Shown here: in pieces, positions 40,933-48,613 of the stretch
How positions within the stretch are numbered: position 1 is the first letter of the stretch
How the letters are laid out: the number at the start of each line of letters is the position of its first letter
Source: Pelethousia sp034933245
Lineage (GTDB): Bacteria; Bacillota; Clostridia; Christensenellales; CAG-138
Direction: 5' to 3'
Assembly (NCBI GenBank): GCA_034933245.1
Contig: JAYFNX010000013.1
Location: forward strand, 1-64,000
Length of the DNA: 64,000 bases
The notes under the pieces: generated by a model
The model's input: only the letters and a program-made list of their open reading frames with translations
What the model was told of the DNA's origin: nothing
Database searches by the model: none
Program-made: the position numbers and the translations under genes

Positions 40933-43199
40933 GTAATAATAAACATCCAATACTGGGGCGCGGAGAATTGTATGTGAGCGATATTGAAAAGAGATATTTT
41001 GGCGGGCCACCCCAATATCCTCATACCTATACGGAGGGTAAGCAGAACTTATTGAATGGCTTATCATCTATTAAGGAATCTATAAATGCCAATTCGGAGG
41101 TCTTTTTAGAAGAAAAAGTCCTCTGTGTACGCATGGAACCCAAATTTGAGGCCAAATCCTACGCTCCCGACATGTTAATGTCTATTGATGGCATCCATCC
41201 AATTGGAGGAAGAAAGTACAGCATTACCGAACAAGATGGTAGTGAAATAAAGGCAAAGCTATATTTTGCTAAAGCTACAGATGATGGTATCAATAATTTA
41301 TTTTCTACCCTTGAGCAAGGGAAAAAAGACAGCTTTGCAACATGGCAAAACCAGATAAGTGCAGTTAGAACAATTGATTTATTATCTCACAAAGAAAAAA
41401 TAGCAGGATTCGCCTCTGACTGGGATAGCGGAATTGTAGAAATTGTGCTTCATCCAATAGTATGCAATAATGACGCTGCTATAAATAAATTTTTGGAATT
41501 GCTCAATTTGCCAGATAACAAGTATAAAATCTCCAGTTATTCAGATGGGCCTACATTTTGTGCTGCCGAATGTTCTAGAGAAGATTTAGAACGTATAGCC
41601 CTGTTTAACCCGCTTAGAATCGTACATCCTCTTGGAGAGATTAATATACCCGATTTACGTGAAGGTCAGTTTTTTGCTGCTCCAAAGCCTCCATCTACAA
41701 AAGGAAAATCACAAACAATAGTTGGTGTTCTTGATGGTGGCGCTGATATAACAGTCCCACTATTGAAAAATTATGTTCAGGCATTTGACCTCACCGACGT
41801 ATCCCCGCAAGATAGTTTTATTTCTCACGGAACATCTGTTTGCGGGGCTGCATTGTACGGTGCATTGAACTATGCCCAAAGTGCAGACGAACTGCCTGCT
41901 CCGTTAGTATCTGTAGAGTCCTACAGGATATTGCCGCAGCCTTCCACAGGTGACGCACTACAAGATAGCGGGTTATATAGTGCAATTGATAAAGTTGAAG
42001 AAATCGTTCCTCAACGCCCAGATATTAGGCTATATAATTTATCTTTTGGCCCACGCGGTGCCATTATTGATGATGACATAAGTCGGTTTACATACTCTCT
42101 GGATAATTTGACTAATTTACCACATCATCCACTGTTTTGTGTTGCTGCTGGGAATGATGGAGATTTGCCTTCTCCCTTCAATCGGGTTCAAGCACCCGCC
42201 GATTTGGTAAACGGATTGGGCATAGGTTCGTATACATTTGACAGAAAGGGAAACAAGGTGCGAGCAAATTATAGTTGCATTGGACCTGGGCGGGAAGGGT
42301 GTAAAATAAAACCGGATTTATTAGAGTTTGGAGGAAGTCCAGAACATCCTGCTATTTTAGTTAGTAAAAATCACGGACAGACTGTTGCAAATTGTGGAAC
42401 AAGTTTTTCATCACCAATTGCCACCGGAAAAATCGGAAGAATTATTGCATTAAGTGATGAAATCAGCCCCCACATGGCAAGAACGCTGTTAATTCACACG
42501 GCTGAAACTTGCGAAGACACAGACATTTGCGAAACTGGGTTTGGTTTTTGTATTGATGATGTTGATAACATCATCAACTGCCTTGATAATAAAGTAGTCG
42601 TTTTATACTCAGGAAGCATTGAGCCAAAACAGAATATTCGTATGCCGATATTGCTTCCAAACCTTGATAAAATACGAAACAATGCATTAGTTACTTGGAC
42701 TATTTCTACTATTGGTAAGCCAAATCCAAGTGATGTGGATTCATATACCAGCAATTGTGTAGAAGATTATTTTTATCCAGATGATAGGCACTATAGCTAT
42801 GTCCTCAAGACTCCCAAGAGGATAACAAAACAGGCCCGATTAGGTACTCCAGAAGAAGCTAAGCTCATTGCCCTCGGATTTGCTAGGGCAGATTTACCTA
42901 TCAGCAAACCACCGAAGCAGTTTCTGAGCGAAGACGAGTTGAGAAATCAACATTTAAAATGGGATACTATTGTAAAAAAATCTCGCTCCATACGGGCATC
43001 CTCACTACACAACCCTTTCTTTATATTACATGGTATAAGCAGGGATTCATTCTCTAATTCGACTATGCAATATTTCGCTGCAATAACAGTGGAAATTCCT
43101 AAGTATCCGGGAATTCTGTATGACGATGTACTAAGCGAGTACCGTAACTTAATGCCTATTCATATAAAGAATCGAAATCAAATCCTTATAGAAGGTTGA
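40929..43199 (+). CDS. ietS: Subtilisin-like serine protease (S8) of an IetAS-type pair
   Basis: The 756-residue protein has an N-terminal domain of about 260 residues and an S8 catalytic domain with Asp269 (GVLDGGAD), His300 (SHGTSVCGA), oxyanion Asn409 (AAGND) and Ser492 (GTSFSSP). There is no signal peptide, so it acts in the cytoplasm, as expected for a toxin or effector controlled by its ATPase partner. About 200 C-terminal residues of unknown role follow. GGAGG precedes the ATG. The triad is complete, so the pair looks functional. The substrate is unknown. Confidence 0.82.
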   Translation: MSNNKHPILGRGELYVSDIEKRYFGGPPQYPHTYTEGKQNLLNGLSSIKESINANSEVFLEEKVLCVRMEPKFEAKSYAPDMLMSIDGIHPIGGRKYSITEQDGSEIKAKLYFAKATDDGINNLFSTLEQGKKDSFATWQNQISAVRTIDLLSHKEKIAGFASDWDSGIVEIVLHPIVCNNDAAINKFLELLNLPDNKYKISSYSDGPTFCAAECSREDLERIALFNPLRIVHPLGEINIPDLREGQFFAAPKPPSTKGKSQTIVGVLDGGADITVPLLKNYVQAFDLTDVSPQDSFISHGTSVCGAALYGALNYAQSADELPAPLVSVESYRILPQPSTGDALQDSGLYSAIDKVEEIVPQRPDIRLYNLSFGPRGAIIDDDISRFTYSLDNLTNLPHHPLFCVAAGNDGDLPSPFNRVQAPADLVNGLGIGSYTFDRKGNKVRANYSCIGPGREGCKIKPDLLEFGGSPEHPAILVSKNHGQTVANCGTSFSSPIATGKIGRIIALSDEISPHMARTLLIHTAETCEDTDICETGFGFCIDDVDNIINCLDNKVVVLYSGSIEPKQNIRMPILLPNLDKIRNNALVTWTISTIGKPNPSDVDSYTSNCVEDYFYPDDRHYSYVLKTPKRITKQARLGTPEEAKLIALGFARADLPISKPPKQFLSEDELRNQHLKWDTIVKKSRSIRASSLHNPFFILHGISRDSFSNSTMQYFAAITVEIPKYPGILYDDVLSEYRNLMPIHIKNRNQILIEG

Positions 43200-43243
43200 A
43201 TTACAAGGGCTCTCTTTGCTTTAGAGAGCCCTTGCAATTTTTG

Positions 43244-43603
43244 TTATAATGGTAAAAAGTCGTCCATATCCAGCAGGAAGGAAAACAAGAAGTATTGCCG
43301 GGCCTCCGGGTGGCCTGCCAGCAGTTCCACATCCTCCGGGAATTGCAGGCCCGCCACATCGTACAGGATACGCAGGACGGCCAGCATTTCCACTTCCCGG
43401 CCCTCGCTGTACAGGTGGGTAAAGATGGCCGAAACCCTGTCCATTGTCCCGGCGTTGTTGCCGGAGAAGGTGAACAGGGTTTCAAGGAACGGGATGGTGA
43501 CGGCCCCGGATATGAGGTTGATTTTGTCGCGGTTGATGTCATTTTGAGGTGTGAGGATGCCCTTGCTTTTCAGCGTGTCGTAGGTGATGTTATTTGCATT
43601 CAC
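43244..43603 (-). CDS. Small ICE protein, family copy 3
   Basis: The 119-residue protein is a diverged relative of the genes at 33219 and 47897, sharing the pattern GILTPQNDINRDKINLISGAV, PFxET and the ending PEARQYFLFSFLLDMDDFL. I start it at GTG 43603, eight bases after GGAGG, rather than at an ATG at 43651 without a good ribosome site. All three copies lie beside cargo genes or attachment sequences. Function unknown. Confidence 0.65.
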   Translation of the reverse strand: MNANNITYDTLKSKGILTPQNDINRDKINLISGAVTIPFLETLFTFSGNNAGTMDRVSAIFTHLYSEGREVEMLAVLRILYDVAGLQFPEDVELLAGHPEARQYFLFSFLLDMDDFLPL

Positions 43604-43678
43604 GGTCTTTGCCTCCTTTGCAATCATACGTTTTTCCTTGCTTCTTCCCATAGCCTTTTATAGCTGTCCGCACAGTTT

Positions 43679-43772
43679 GATAACATTTTTACAACAATCC
43701 ATGAAAATGGCTGTCGTGCGGATTCCAGAAAAAGGATGGATTTTGATAACAATTCGGATAACATTGATAACA
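43679..43772 (+). repeat. Four GATAACA repeats
   Basis: GATAACA occurs at 43679, 43745, 43757 and 43766, the last three with 12- and 9-base spacing in the pattern TTGATAACAATT. This is iteron- or operator-like. It lies in a 246-base gap between a small ICE gene and the tRNA-Ser terminator that contains no gene. Confidence 0.45.
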
Positions 43773-43813
43773 ATTAAGGCCGGGGACGATGTTCCACCTT
43801 ACAGAAGGGCAAG

Positions 43814-43840
43814 AAAAAAGCCCTGAAAAGGGCTTTTTTC
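43814..43840. terminator. Terminator of tRNA-Ser
   Basis: AAAAAAGCCCT and AGGGCTTTTTT form a perfect stem with A- and T-runs; on the minus strand it lies ten bases after the tRNA CCA end. Confidence 0.85.
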
Positions 43841-43849
43841 AAGGCATTT

Positions 43850-43938
43850 TGGCGGAAGAGGTGGGATTCGAACCCACGTGCCCTTGCGGACAACTGCATT
43901 TCGAGTGCAGCGCGTTACGACCACTTCGCTACTCTTCC
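43850..43938 (-). tRNA. tRNA-Ser(CGA), intact
   Basis: Read on the minus strand from 43938: acceptor GGAAGAG, a D arm with AGTGGTCGTAAC, anticodon arm CTGCA-CTCGAAA-TGCAG (anticodon CGA), long variable arm TGTCC-GCAA-GGGCA, T arm GTGGG-TTCGAAT-CCCAC, and CTCTTCC-G-CCA. All stems pair and CCA is encoded. It reads UCG serine codons. The anticodon loop contains TTTCGAG, the core shared by the attachment scars nearby, so it may be a tRNA reassembled from two halves by integration. Confidence 0.93.
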
Positions 43939-43975
43939 ATGTTAAATTTTGACGGGCGACGCTCGAAAATTATTA

Positions 43976-44015
43976 TTTCGAGTCAGGGCCGTTATGACCA
44001 CTTCGATACGCTTCC
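43976..44015 (-). tRNA. tRNA-Ser(CGA), degenerate 5' half (attachment-site scar)
   Basis: On the minus strand GGAAGCG, then TCGAAGTGGTCATAAC and CCTGACTCGAAA match the 5' half of the neighbouring tRNA-Ser up to the anticodon loop. The 3' half is missing: sequence past TTTCGAG (43976-43982) is unrelated. Its acceptor does not pair with the 3' half at 32714, so the two fragments come from different recombination events. Confidence 0.75.
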
Positions 44016-44062
44016 ATATTTAATTTATTGCATAAACGGTCGAACTCTATTCATTATCACAT

Positions 44063-44240
44063 GATTTCGAGGGGCATTTTCGGCTTAAAACGGGCATTTT
44101 TCGCTTTATAACTTTTTATAGGATAACGCCGGAAGCCCTGTATTTCAAGGTTTCCGGCGTTTCGTCTTATAAACTCTCGTAACCGCTATACAAGTGCTTT
44201 TTTGAGAGTTGGGCATCATTTGGGCACCACGGGTATCAAA
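44063..44240 (+). repeat. Second copy of the 17-bp repeat and left-end region (start of element B)
   Basis: GATTTCGAGGGGCATTT at 44063-44079 repeats 32761-32777 exactly. The following 160 bases parallel those after the left copy (taaaac, a TTTTTC..TTATA.. stretch, a GCCGG element, ACCGmTATACAAG and GGGCATCA). No gene fits here. It appears to be the same end of a second, related element placed in tandem. Confidence 0.65.
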
Positions 44241-44241
44241 A

Positions 44242-44865
44242 TTACGCCAGTGTTTTAAACATTTGTTTAACCCCGTCAATCATACTCTGCCTTGTTAGCT
44301 CATGCGCAATAAATGGATACTTGTCCCACATATAGTTCAAGGTTATATCGCCCTTTATGTAGTACAGTATTATATTACATCTTCCTTGTACATACTCGTC
44401 ATCTTCATTGAGTCTAAGTACATTAATAGTACGTTGCACGGTAGCATACTCAGCAGGCGATAACCCCTTGCCGGGAACTATAAGGCAGCTTGGTAAATCA
44501 AGGACAAACCATCCGGAGGATATTGAAAAAGGATCGGCTATTCCAGTTTGGTTTGCTTTGTTTCCATTAGCTTTTTGAGTAGTAAGACGATAATTGCTCC
44601 ATTCATAGGCCAAATTAGGATTTATACTTTTAGGGATGAAATGATCTACGGAGACACTTGTTGATGTTCTTGAAAACCATTCACCGGTATAAGCGCAAAT
44701 ACCTCCATACGCCCTATATAAATCATCACTAGCATATTTCCAATAAGCGTGTTTTGGCCAAAGCTTATTTGTTGGAGTCGGGCATGTTGTTAAAAACGCA
44801 TTACCGCGTTGGCGAACATCTGCATCAAAGCTTGAAGGTTCCGGTTGCATAGTAACTGGTATCAT
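44242..44865 (-). CDS. HNH endonuclease of a methyltransferase-linked defence operon
   Basis: The 207-residue protein contains an HNH-type core: GGICAYTGEWF (C57), SVDHFIPKS (D74-H75) and EWSNYRLTTQKANGNKAN (N91 and following), in the spacing seen in PtuB-like nucleases. It overlaps the ATPase stop by four bases. PtuA/PtuB pairs (Septu) combine an ABC-type ATPase with an HNH nuclease, and this pair has the same order. The added methyltransferase and HTH genes are not part of classical Septu. The sequence is AT-rich relative to the ICE backbone. Confidence 0.78.
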   Translation of the reverse strand: MIPVTMQPEPSSFDADVRQRGNAFLTTCPTPTNKLWPKHAYWKYASDDLYRAYGGICAYTGEWFSRTSTSVSVDHFIPKSINPNLAYEWSNYRLTTQKANGNKANQTGIADPFSISSGWFVLDLPSCLIVPGKGLSPAEYATVQRTINVLRLNEDDEYVQGRCNIILYYIKGDITLNYMWDKYPFIAHELTRQSMIDGVKQMFKTLA

Positions 44866-46727
44866 ATGCTCACCCCATTCTGTTCAGCGAAATATATCCA
44901 TCTTGGCCAGAATGGGTCAGTTTCCCCCAGTTCTTTGAGCAACATTTTGTGTGTTTCAATTATTTCGTTCCGATCTGGATTCTCCTGAAGTTGAATACGC
45001 TTGGCACGGTTTATAGCGTTTTCAGCTTCTTGGGCCCGTGCCTGCCCTAAACTAAAGATAGGCGATGTTAACCATGAATTAACGTGTCCATATTTAATGA
45101 AGTCCATGTCGGCTAATTCTGCTTCCCCTGTTTCCTTATTTGCTGAAAGATGAAACAGTTTATCTGTTTCCGCATTAAAAAAAGTTTCAGCAGACGCCAT
45201 CACTAAGGGAGAGTGGGTTGATATTAAGAATTGAATTTCCAGTTCGCTTGATAATATTGTTTGAATATCCAGTAATGCTGGCAAAATAGCCCTTTGCCAT
45301 TTCGGATGCAAATGAGCTTCTATTTCGTCTATTAGAATTACCATCCTCTTTTCGGGTTTTGTGTTTGTTAGCTCTGCACTTACTTTATGTTCGTACCAAG
45401 CCCACACAATCAAATACGCAAGTGTAACTATCCGTCTTACACCAGCAGACGCATTTACGATTGGAATTTCACCATATGGATGAATAATTGTCGGTATATC
45501 CCGAGTATCGTCAATAATTCTGATAGGCTGCCCAGGAAGCAATTCGCCCATATCGGGAGGCGAAATGCGGCGAAGCACATTTTTGAGTATTTCAAAAGGA
45601 TATTTTTCGGGCGTACTTTGCCATTTTACCCAGTCTCTTATTAATCCCTCAATACTTCCGGTAATACCATCCCAGACTTCACTACGTGAAAAGACAGATT
45701 TGCGTACAGCATTCGATACATTATATTGCTTTGCAGGGTCCCAAACTGCATATGAACCATCAACTCGTGCATAAACAATTAATCCTGGAATAGAAGGGGT
45801 TTTTTTCGTTCGAGGCCATTGACCAGTTTTCATATCAAACACGACATCAACTTTGGATGGTGCACCTTTATCACTCGCAAGTTCGTAAGTAATTACGGAC
45901 TTCTTTTTTTCTGCCTTTTTGTGTGGCTGCGCTGATATATCTGCCCATGTTCCAGTCAGTGCCCACCAAGCACATTCCATAAGAAATGACTTTCCAAGAC
46001 CATTGTCGCCCGTGATAATATTCAATCTATTATTGGGCTCAATAGAAATATCTGCTGTTGGGCCAACATTTTGCAATTCTAAATATGAAAGGGTCGCCCC
46101 CCTATTTGGAGCGGCATCAGGTGGAGGCGTTATCTCCCTACTTAGGTCTACCCATGTAGTCTGTTTTTCTTGGAAGGGCTTCTTTATTGGATACCCTTGA
46201 ACTTCAATAGAAAACAATCTGTTTTTCTCTTCCGGTGTGATATCAAACACACTTAGAAAATGCTGCGAAATAGTATCTAAGTCAATATTATCTGGCCATT
46301 CTTTATCTTTAAAAACCCAAATCGCCAGGTCAATAATTGAAAGGCGTTGTTTGTTCTTTAGTAATGCTTCCAGCACATCAATATAATTGTCTGTCCATCC
46401 CCACGTCTTTTCCTTTTTTACATGTAGAAATGCTTGAGAAAAAGTTTGGGTATTTATCGCTTGTAATCCAGAAGATGGGTACTTTTTATCAACCCATAAC
46501 TTTTTCTTGGCATTTGATGCATATGGTTGATAATAATACTGAGAAGAGGGACTTATTTTATGAACTTCCTCCAGAAAAGCTCTCGTATTGCTGTCCATAG
46601 GGAAGTCTACTTTCTTGCCAACCGGAAGATTATTTTTTTTGCAGGATAAGAATGTAATACCGTAAAACGGATGAACATTACTTAATCGTCTTATTGCGGT
46701 TAAGATATAGTCTGTTGATAAGTACAT
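44862..46727 (-). CDS. PtuA/OLD-like ABC ATPase with a 210-residue N-terminal domain
   Basis: The 621-residue protein has an N-terminal region (1-210) of unknown fold, possibly a recognition domain, and a C-terminal ABC-type ATPase: Walker A GDNGLGKS (240-247), a signature-like NASAGVRRI (425-433), Walker B VILIDEIEAHLHP (DEIE 467-470) and H-loop STHSP (H505). This layout is shared by PtuA, AbiEii and OLD-type defence ATPases; I see no Toprim nuclease domain. The ATG directly follows the methyltransferase stop (TAGATG) and its own stop overlaps the HNH gene, so the three genes form one translational unit. Confidence 0.82.
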   Translation of the reverse strand: MYLSTDYILTAIRRLSNVHPFYGITFLSCKKNNLPVGKKVDFPMDSNTRAFLEEVHKISPSSQYYYQPYASNAKKKLWVDKKYPSSGLQAINTQTFSQAFLHVKKEKTWGWTDNYIDVLEALLKNKQRLSIIDLAIWVFKDKEWPDNIDLDTISQHFLSVFDITPEEKNRLFSIEVQGYPIKKPFQEKQTTWVDLSREITPPPDAAPNRGATLSYLELQNVGPTADISIEPNNRLNIITGDNGLGKSFLMECAWWALTGTWADISAQPHKKAEKKKSVITYELASDKGAPSKVDVVFDMKTGQWPRTKKTPSIPGLIVYARVDGSYAVWDPAKQYNVSNAVRKSVFSRSEVWDGITGSIEGLIRDWVKWQSTPEKYPFEILKNVLRRISPPDMGELLPGQPIRIIDDTRDIPTIIHPYGEIPIVNASAGVRRIVTLAYLIVWAWYEHKVSAELTNTKPEKRMVILIDEIEAHLHPKWQRAILPALLDIQTILSSELEIQFLISTHSPLVMASAETFFNAETDKLFHLSANKETGEAELADMDFIKYGHVNSWLTSPIFSLGQARAQEAENAINRAKRIQLQENPDRNEIIETHKMLLKELGETDPFWPRWIYFAEQNGVSI

Positions 46728-47597
46728 CTAAATTACCTGCAATTCGTTTAGTATATAGTTACAAAAATCGGGACTGAGGTCCACGCCAATTGCTTGTCGT
46801 CCTGTTTGCAGAGCTACTCGCATTGTTGTTCCGCTACCGGCAAAGGGATCAAATACAGCACCATCTTCTGGGCATCCAATTTCTAGACAGCGCTCTACTA
46901 GTTCATCGGGGTAAGGCGCAGTATCAATTCCGCCAGCTTTTGGTCTAGCAAGTATTGTCCAAACGTCTTCGTCAAATTTCTTATCGACAAGTGGTTGCCG
47001 ATTAAAATAATATTTCCTGTCTTTTGCAAACATAAAAACATACTCGTAACTACGGCGTGGCCTATCTCTCACAGATTCAGGCAACGCTTTTTCTCTATGC
47101 CATATTATTGGGGTGCGCAAAACCCATTTTCTTGCCATCATTTCGATTGCAACTCTCCAAGGAACACCAATAATAGACTTCCGTTGAATATCTATTCCCA
47201 ATCCACCACTCTTATCAACTGGCCTTAGGCCAAAGCGACGTTTGTTGCTTTTGGGGTCAGTTCCATGCGATTTACCTTTACCTGAATAATAAGTATCCCC
47301 TAGATTTAGGAATAATAAGCCATCTTTTCTTAGTATTCTGTAGGCTTCATCCATTATGGTACAAAGGGAATTTATATATTCATCAACAGTTTCCTCAAGC
47401 CCAATCTGACCATCAATTTTATAGTCTCTTAAGCAATAATAAGGTGGAGATGTAACAATGCAATTAACACTTTCATCGGGAATATCGGACATGGCAATTC
47501 GAGCGTCACCACAGTACAGTGCCCAGTTTTTATTTCCAGAGTATGTTCCTGTCCATTTTTTAACACCTGTATCTAGAACTAATTCAGCATTAATCAA
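46728..47597 (-). CDS. Beta-class DNA methyltransferase (N6-adenine or N4-cytosine)
   Basis: The 289-residue protein carries motif IV TSPPYY (49-54) before motif I FDPFAGSGTT (249-258), the beta-class order, plus GVPWRVAIEM and IIWHREKALPES between. TSPPY fits N4-cytosine or N6-adenine modification. The TTG start at 47597 lies eight bases after GAGGGTG; no in-frame ATG is near. It would protect host DNA in a restriction-like system with the downstream ATPase and HNH nuclease. An alternative is an orphan methyltransferase, but the tight gene coupling argues against that. Confidence 0.9.
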   Translation of the reverse strand: MINAELVLDTGVKKWTGTYSGNKNWALYCGDARIAMSDIPDESVNCIVTSPPYYCLRDYKIDGQIGLEETVDEYINSLCTIMDEAYRILRKDGLLFLNLGDTYYSGKGKSHGTDPKSNKRRFGLRPVDKSGGLGIDIQRKSIIGVPWRVAIEMMARKWVLRTPIIWHREKALPESVRDRPRRSYEYVFMFAKDRKYYFNRQPLVDKKFDEDVWTILARPKAGGIDTAPYPDELVERCLEIGCPEDGAVFDPFAGSGTTMRVALQTGRQAIGVDLSPDFCNYILNELQVI

Positions 47598-47612
47598 TTA
47601 ATGTGCACCCTC

Positions 47613-47804
47613 TTAGCTATCGTTTTCATTATTTACCGGTTGATTTTTTCGTAAATCACTTGGCTTCTGTGCATTAAGCGGGATAGCCCAAACTCGACCG
47701 AACTTAATTGCGCCAGATATTCGCTCTTGAGTACACAAAAGCTGAATTCTTCGTTCGGATATTCCCCACTGGATTGCGGCTTCTTTAGGAGTCATATAAT
47801 CCAT
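47613..47804 (-). CDS. Small HTH DNA-binding protein, probable operon controller
   Basis: The 63-residue protein (MDYMTPKEAAIQWGISERRI...) is an excisionase/MerR-like winged helix: TPKEAAIQWGISERRIQLLC is the recognition helix-turn-helix and AIKFGRVWAIP the wing. I start it at the ATG at 47804; a second in-frame ATG lies at 47795, and the longer frame to 47906 would be hydrophobic and overlap the promoter. It lies first in the methyltransferase-ATPase-HNH operon, 15 bases before the methyltransferase gene, like controller proteins of restriction systems. Confidence 0.75.
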   Translation of the reverse strand: MDYMTPKEAAIQWGISERRIQLLCTQERISGAIKFGRVWAIPLNAQKPSDLRKNQPVNNENDS

Positions 47805-47838
47805 CGAAACATCTTCTTTCGCACAATTGGATAATAAC

Positions 47839-47867
47839 AGTATATACGTTCGAACGAATAAAAGCAA
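47839..47867 (-). promoter_or_regulatory. Promoter with central palindrome for the HTH-MTase-ATPase-HNH operon
   Basis: TTGCTT (47867-47862), 17 bases and TATACT (47844-47839) on the minus strand. The spacer contains the perfect palindrome CGTTCGAACG (47847-47856), a likely operator for the HTH protein. Transcription would start about 30 bases before the HTH ATG. Confidence 0.7.
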
Positions 47868-47896
47868 TATAATCTTAATCATATAGGAGGTACACC

Positions 47897-48268
47897 ATGC
47901 GAACACCTACCAACTTCCTTATGCAAAAGGGCATCATTAAACCGTCTGGCGAGATCAATAAGGACAAGATAAACCTTGTCGCCGGAGCTGTTACGCAGCC
48001 GTTCGCTGAAATGGTATGGGTGACGACGGGCGGCGACATGGTCACCATCAACCGCCTGACGGACGTTCTCGTTACGATGAATACCCCGACAGACCGTGAC
48101 AAGCTGTTTCGCATTATTCAAATGCTCTACGGGCTTATGGGCCTGCGCTTCTCCGAGGAAGCCGCGCCGATGGGCGCACACCCGGAGGCGCTTGACTACT
48201 TTCTGTTCTCGTTCACGGCAGACTTCGGGGAAATTATTCATGATTACATAGCGGAAAAGGATAGATAA
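47897..48268 (+). CDS. Small ICE protein, family copy 2 (intact)
   Basis: The 123-residue protein (MRTPTNFLMQKGIIKPSGEINKDKINLV...) is the best-preserved of three related genes in the window. AGGAGG lies just before the ATG. It is acidic, soluble and lacks recognisable motifs. Its DNA and the following convergent gene form a block about 90% identical to 33200-33681. Its consistent place near the ICE end suggests a role in element regulation or maintenance, but this is a guess. Confidence 0.75.
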   Translation: MRTPTNFLMQKGIIKPSGEINKDKINLVAGAVTQPFAEMVWVTTGGDMVTINRLTDVLVTMNTPTDRDKLFRIIQMLYGLMGLRFSEEAAPMGAHPEALDYFLFSFTADFGEIIHDYIAEKDR

Positions 48269-48291
48269 AGTGCAAGGGAGCAATATTTTAC

Positions 48292-48495
48292 TTAATCCTT
48301 CTTGATTTCACCCGGTTTGAATTTACCACTTTCGATATCGCGTTTCATTGCTTCATAAAAGATTTTTGCAAGAGGCTCAATAACTTGTTTTTTGTATTCG
48401 TCATCGGTAATTTCAACATATTCTAATACTCGACTCTCACCAGTATGTAAGTCACATTCGACTACTGAGGGAAGCACATGGGTTTTCTTTTTCAT
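48292..48495 (-). CDS. Small ICE protein, source of the VirD4 fusion tail
   Basis: A 67-residue charged protein beginning MKKKTHVLPSVVECDLHTGE and ending IEPLAKIFYEAMKRDIESGKF.... AGGAAGGAA precedes the ATG. The last 29 residues recur, with one change, at the end of the broken VirD4 gene at 33593. No domain recognised. It converges with the small gene at 47897. Confidence 0.65.
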   Translation of the reverse strand: MKKKTHVLPSVVECDLHTGESRVLEYVEITDDEYKKQVIEPLAKIFYEAMKRDIESGKFKPGEIKKD

Positions 48496-48613
48496 ATGTA
48501 TTCCTTCCTGCTCCCTTGCAAATCCAGTCTATCACAAGGTGCAGCATAAGCGGCGTTCTCAAAAAGGACGCCGCTTTTTTTGCGCCCATTTTCGGGAAAG
48601 GAGGGTACGCGAT

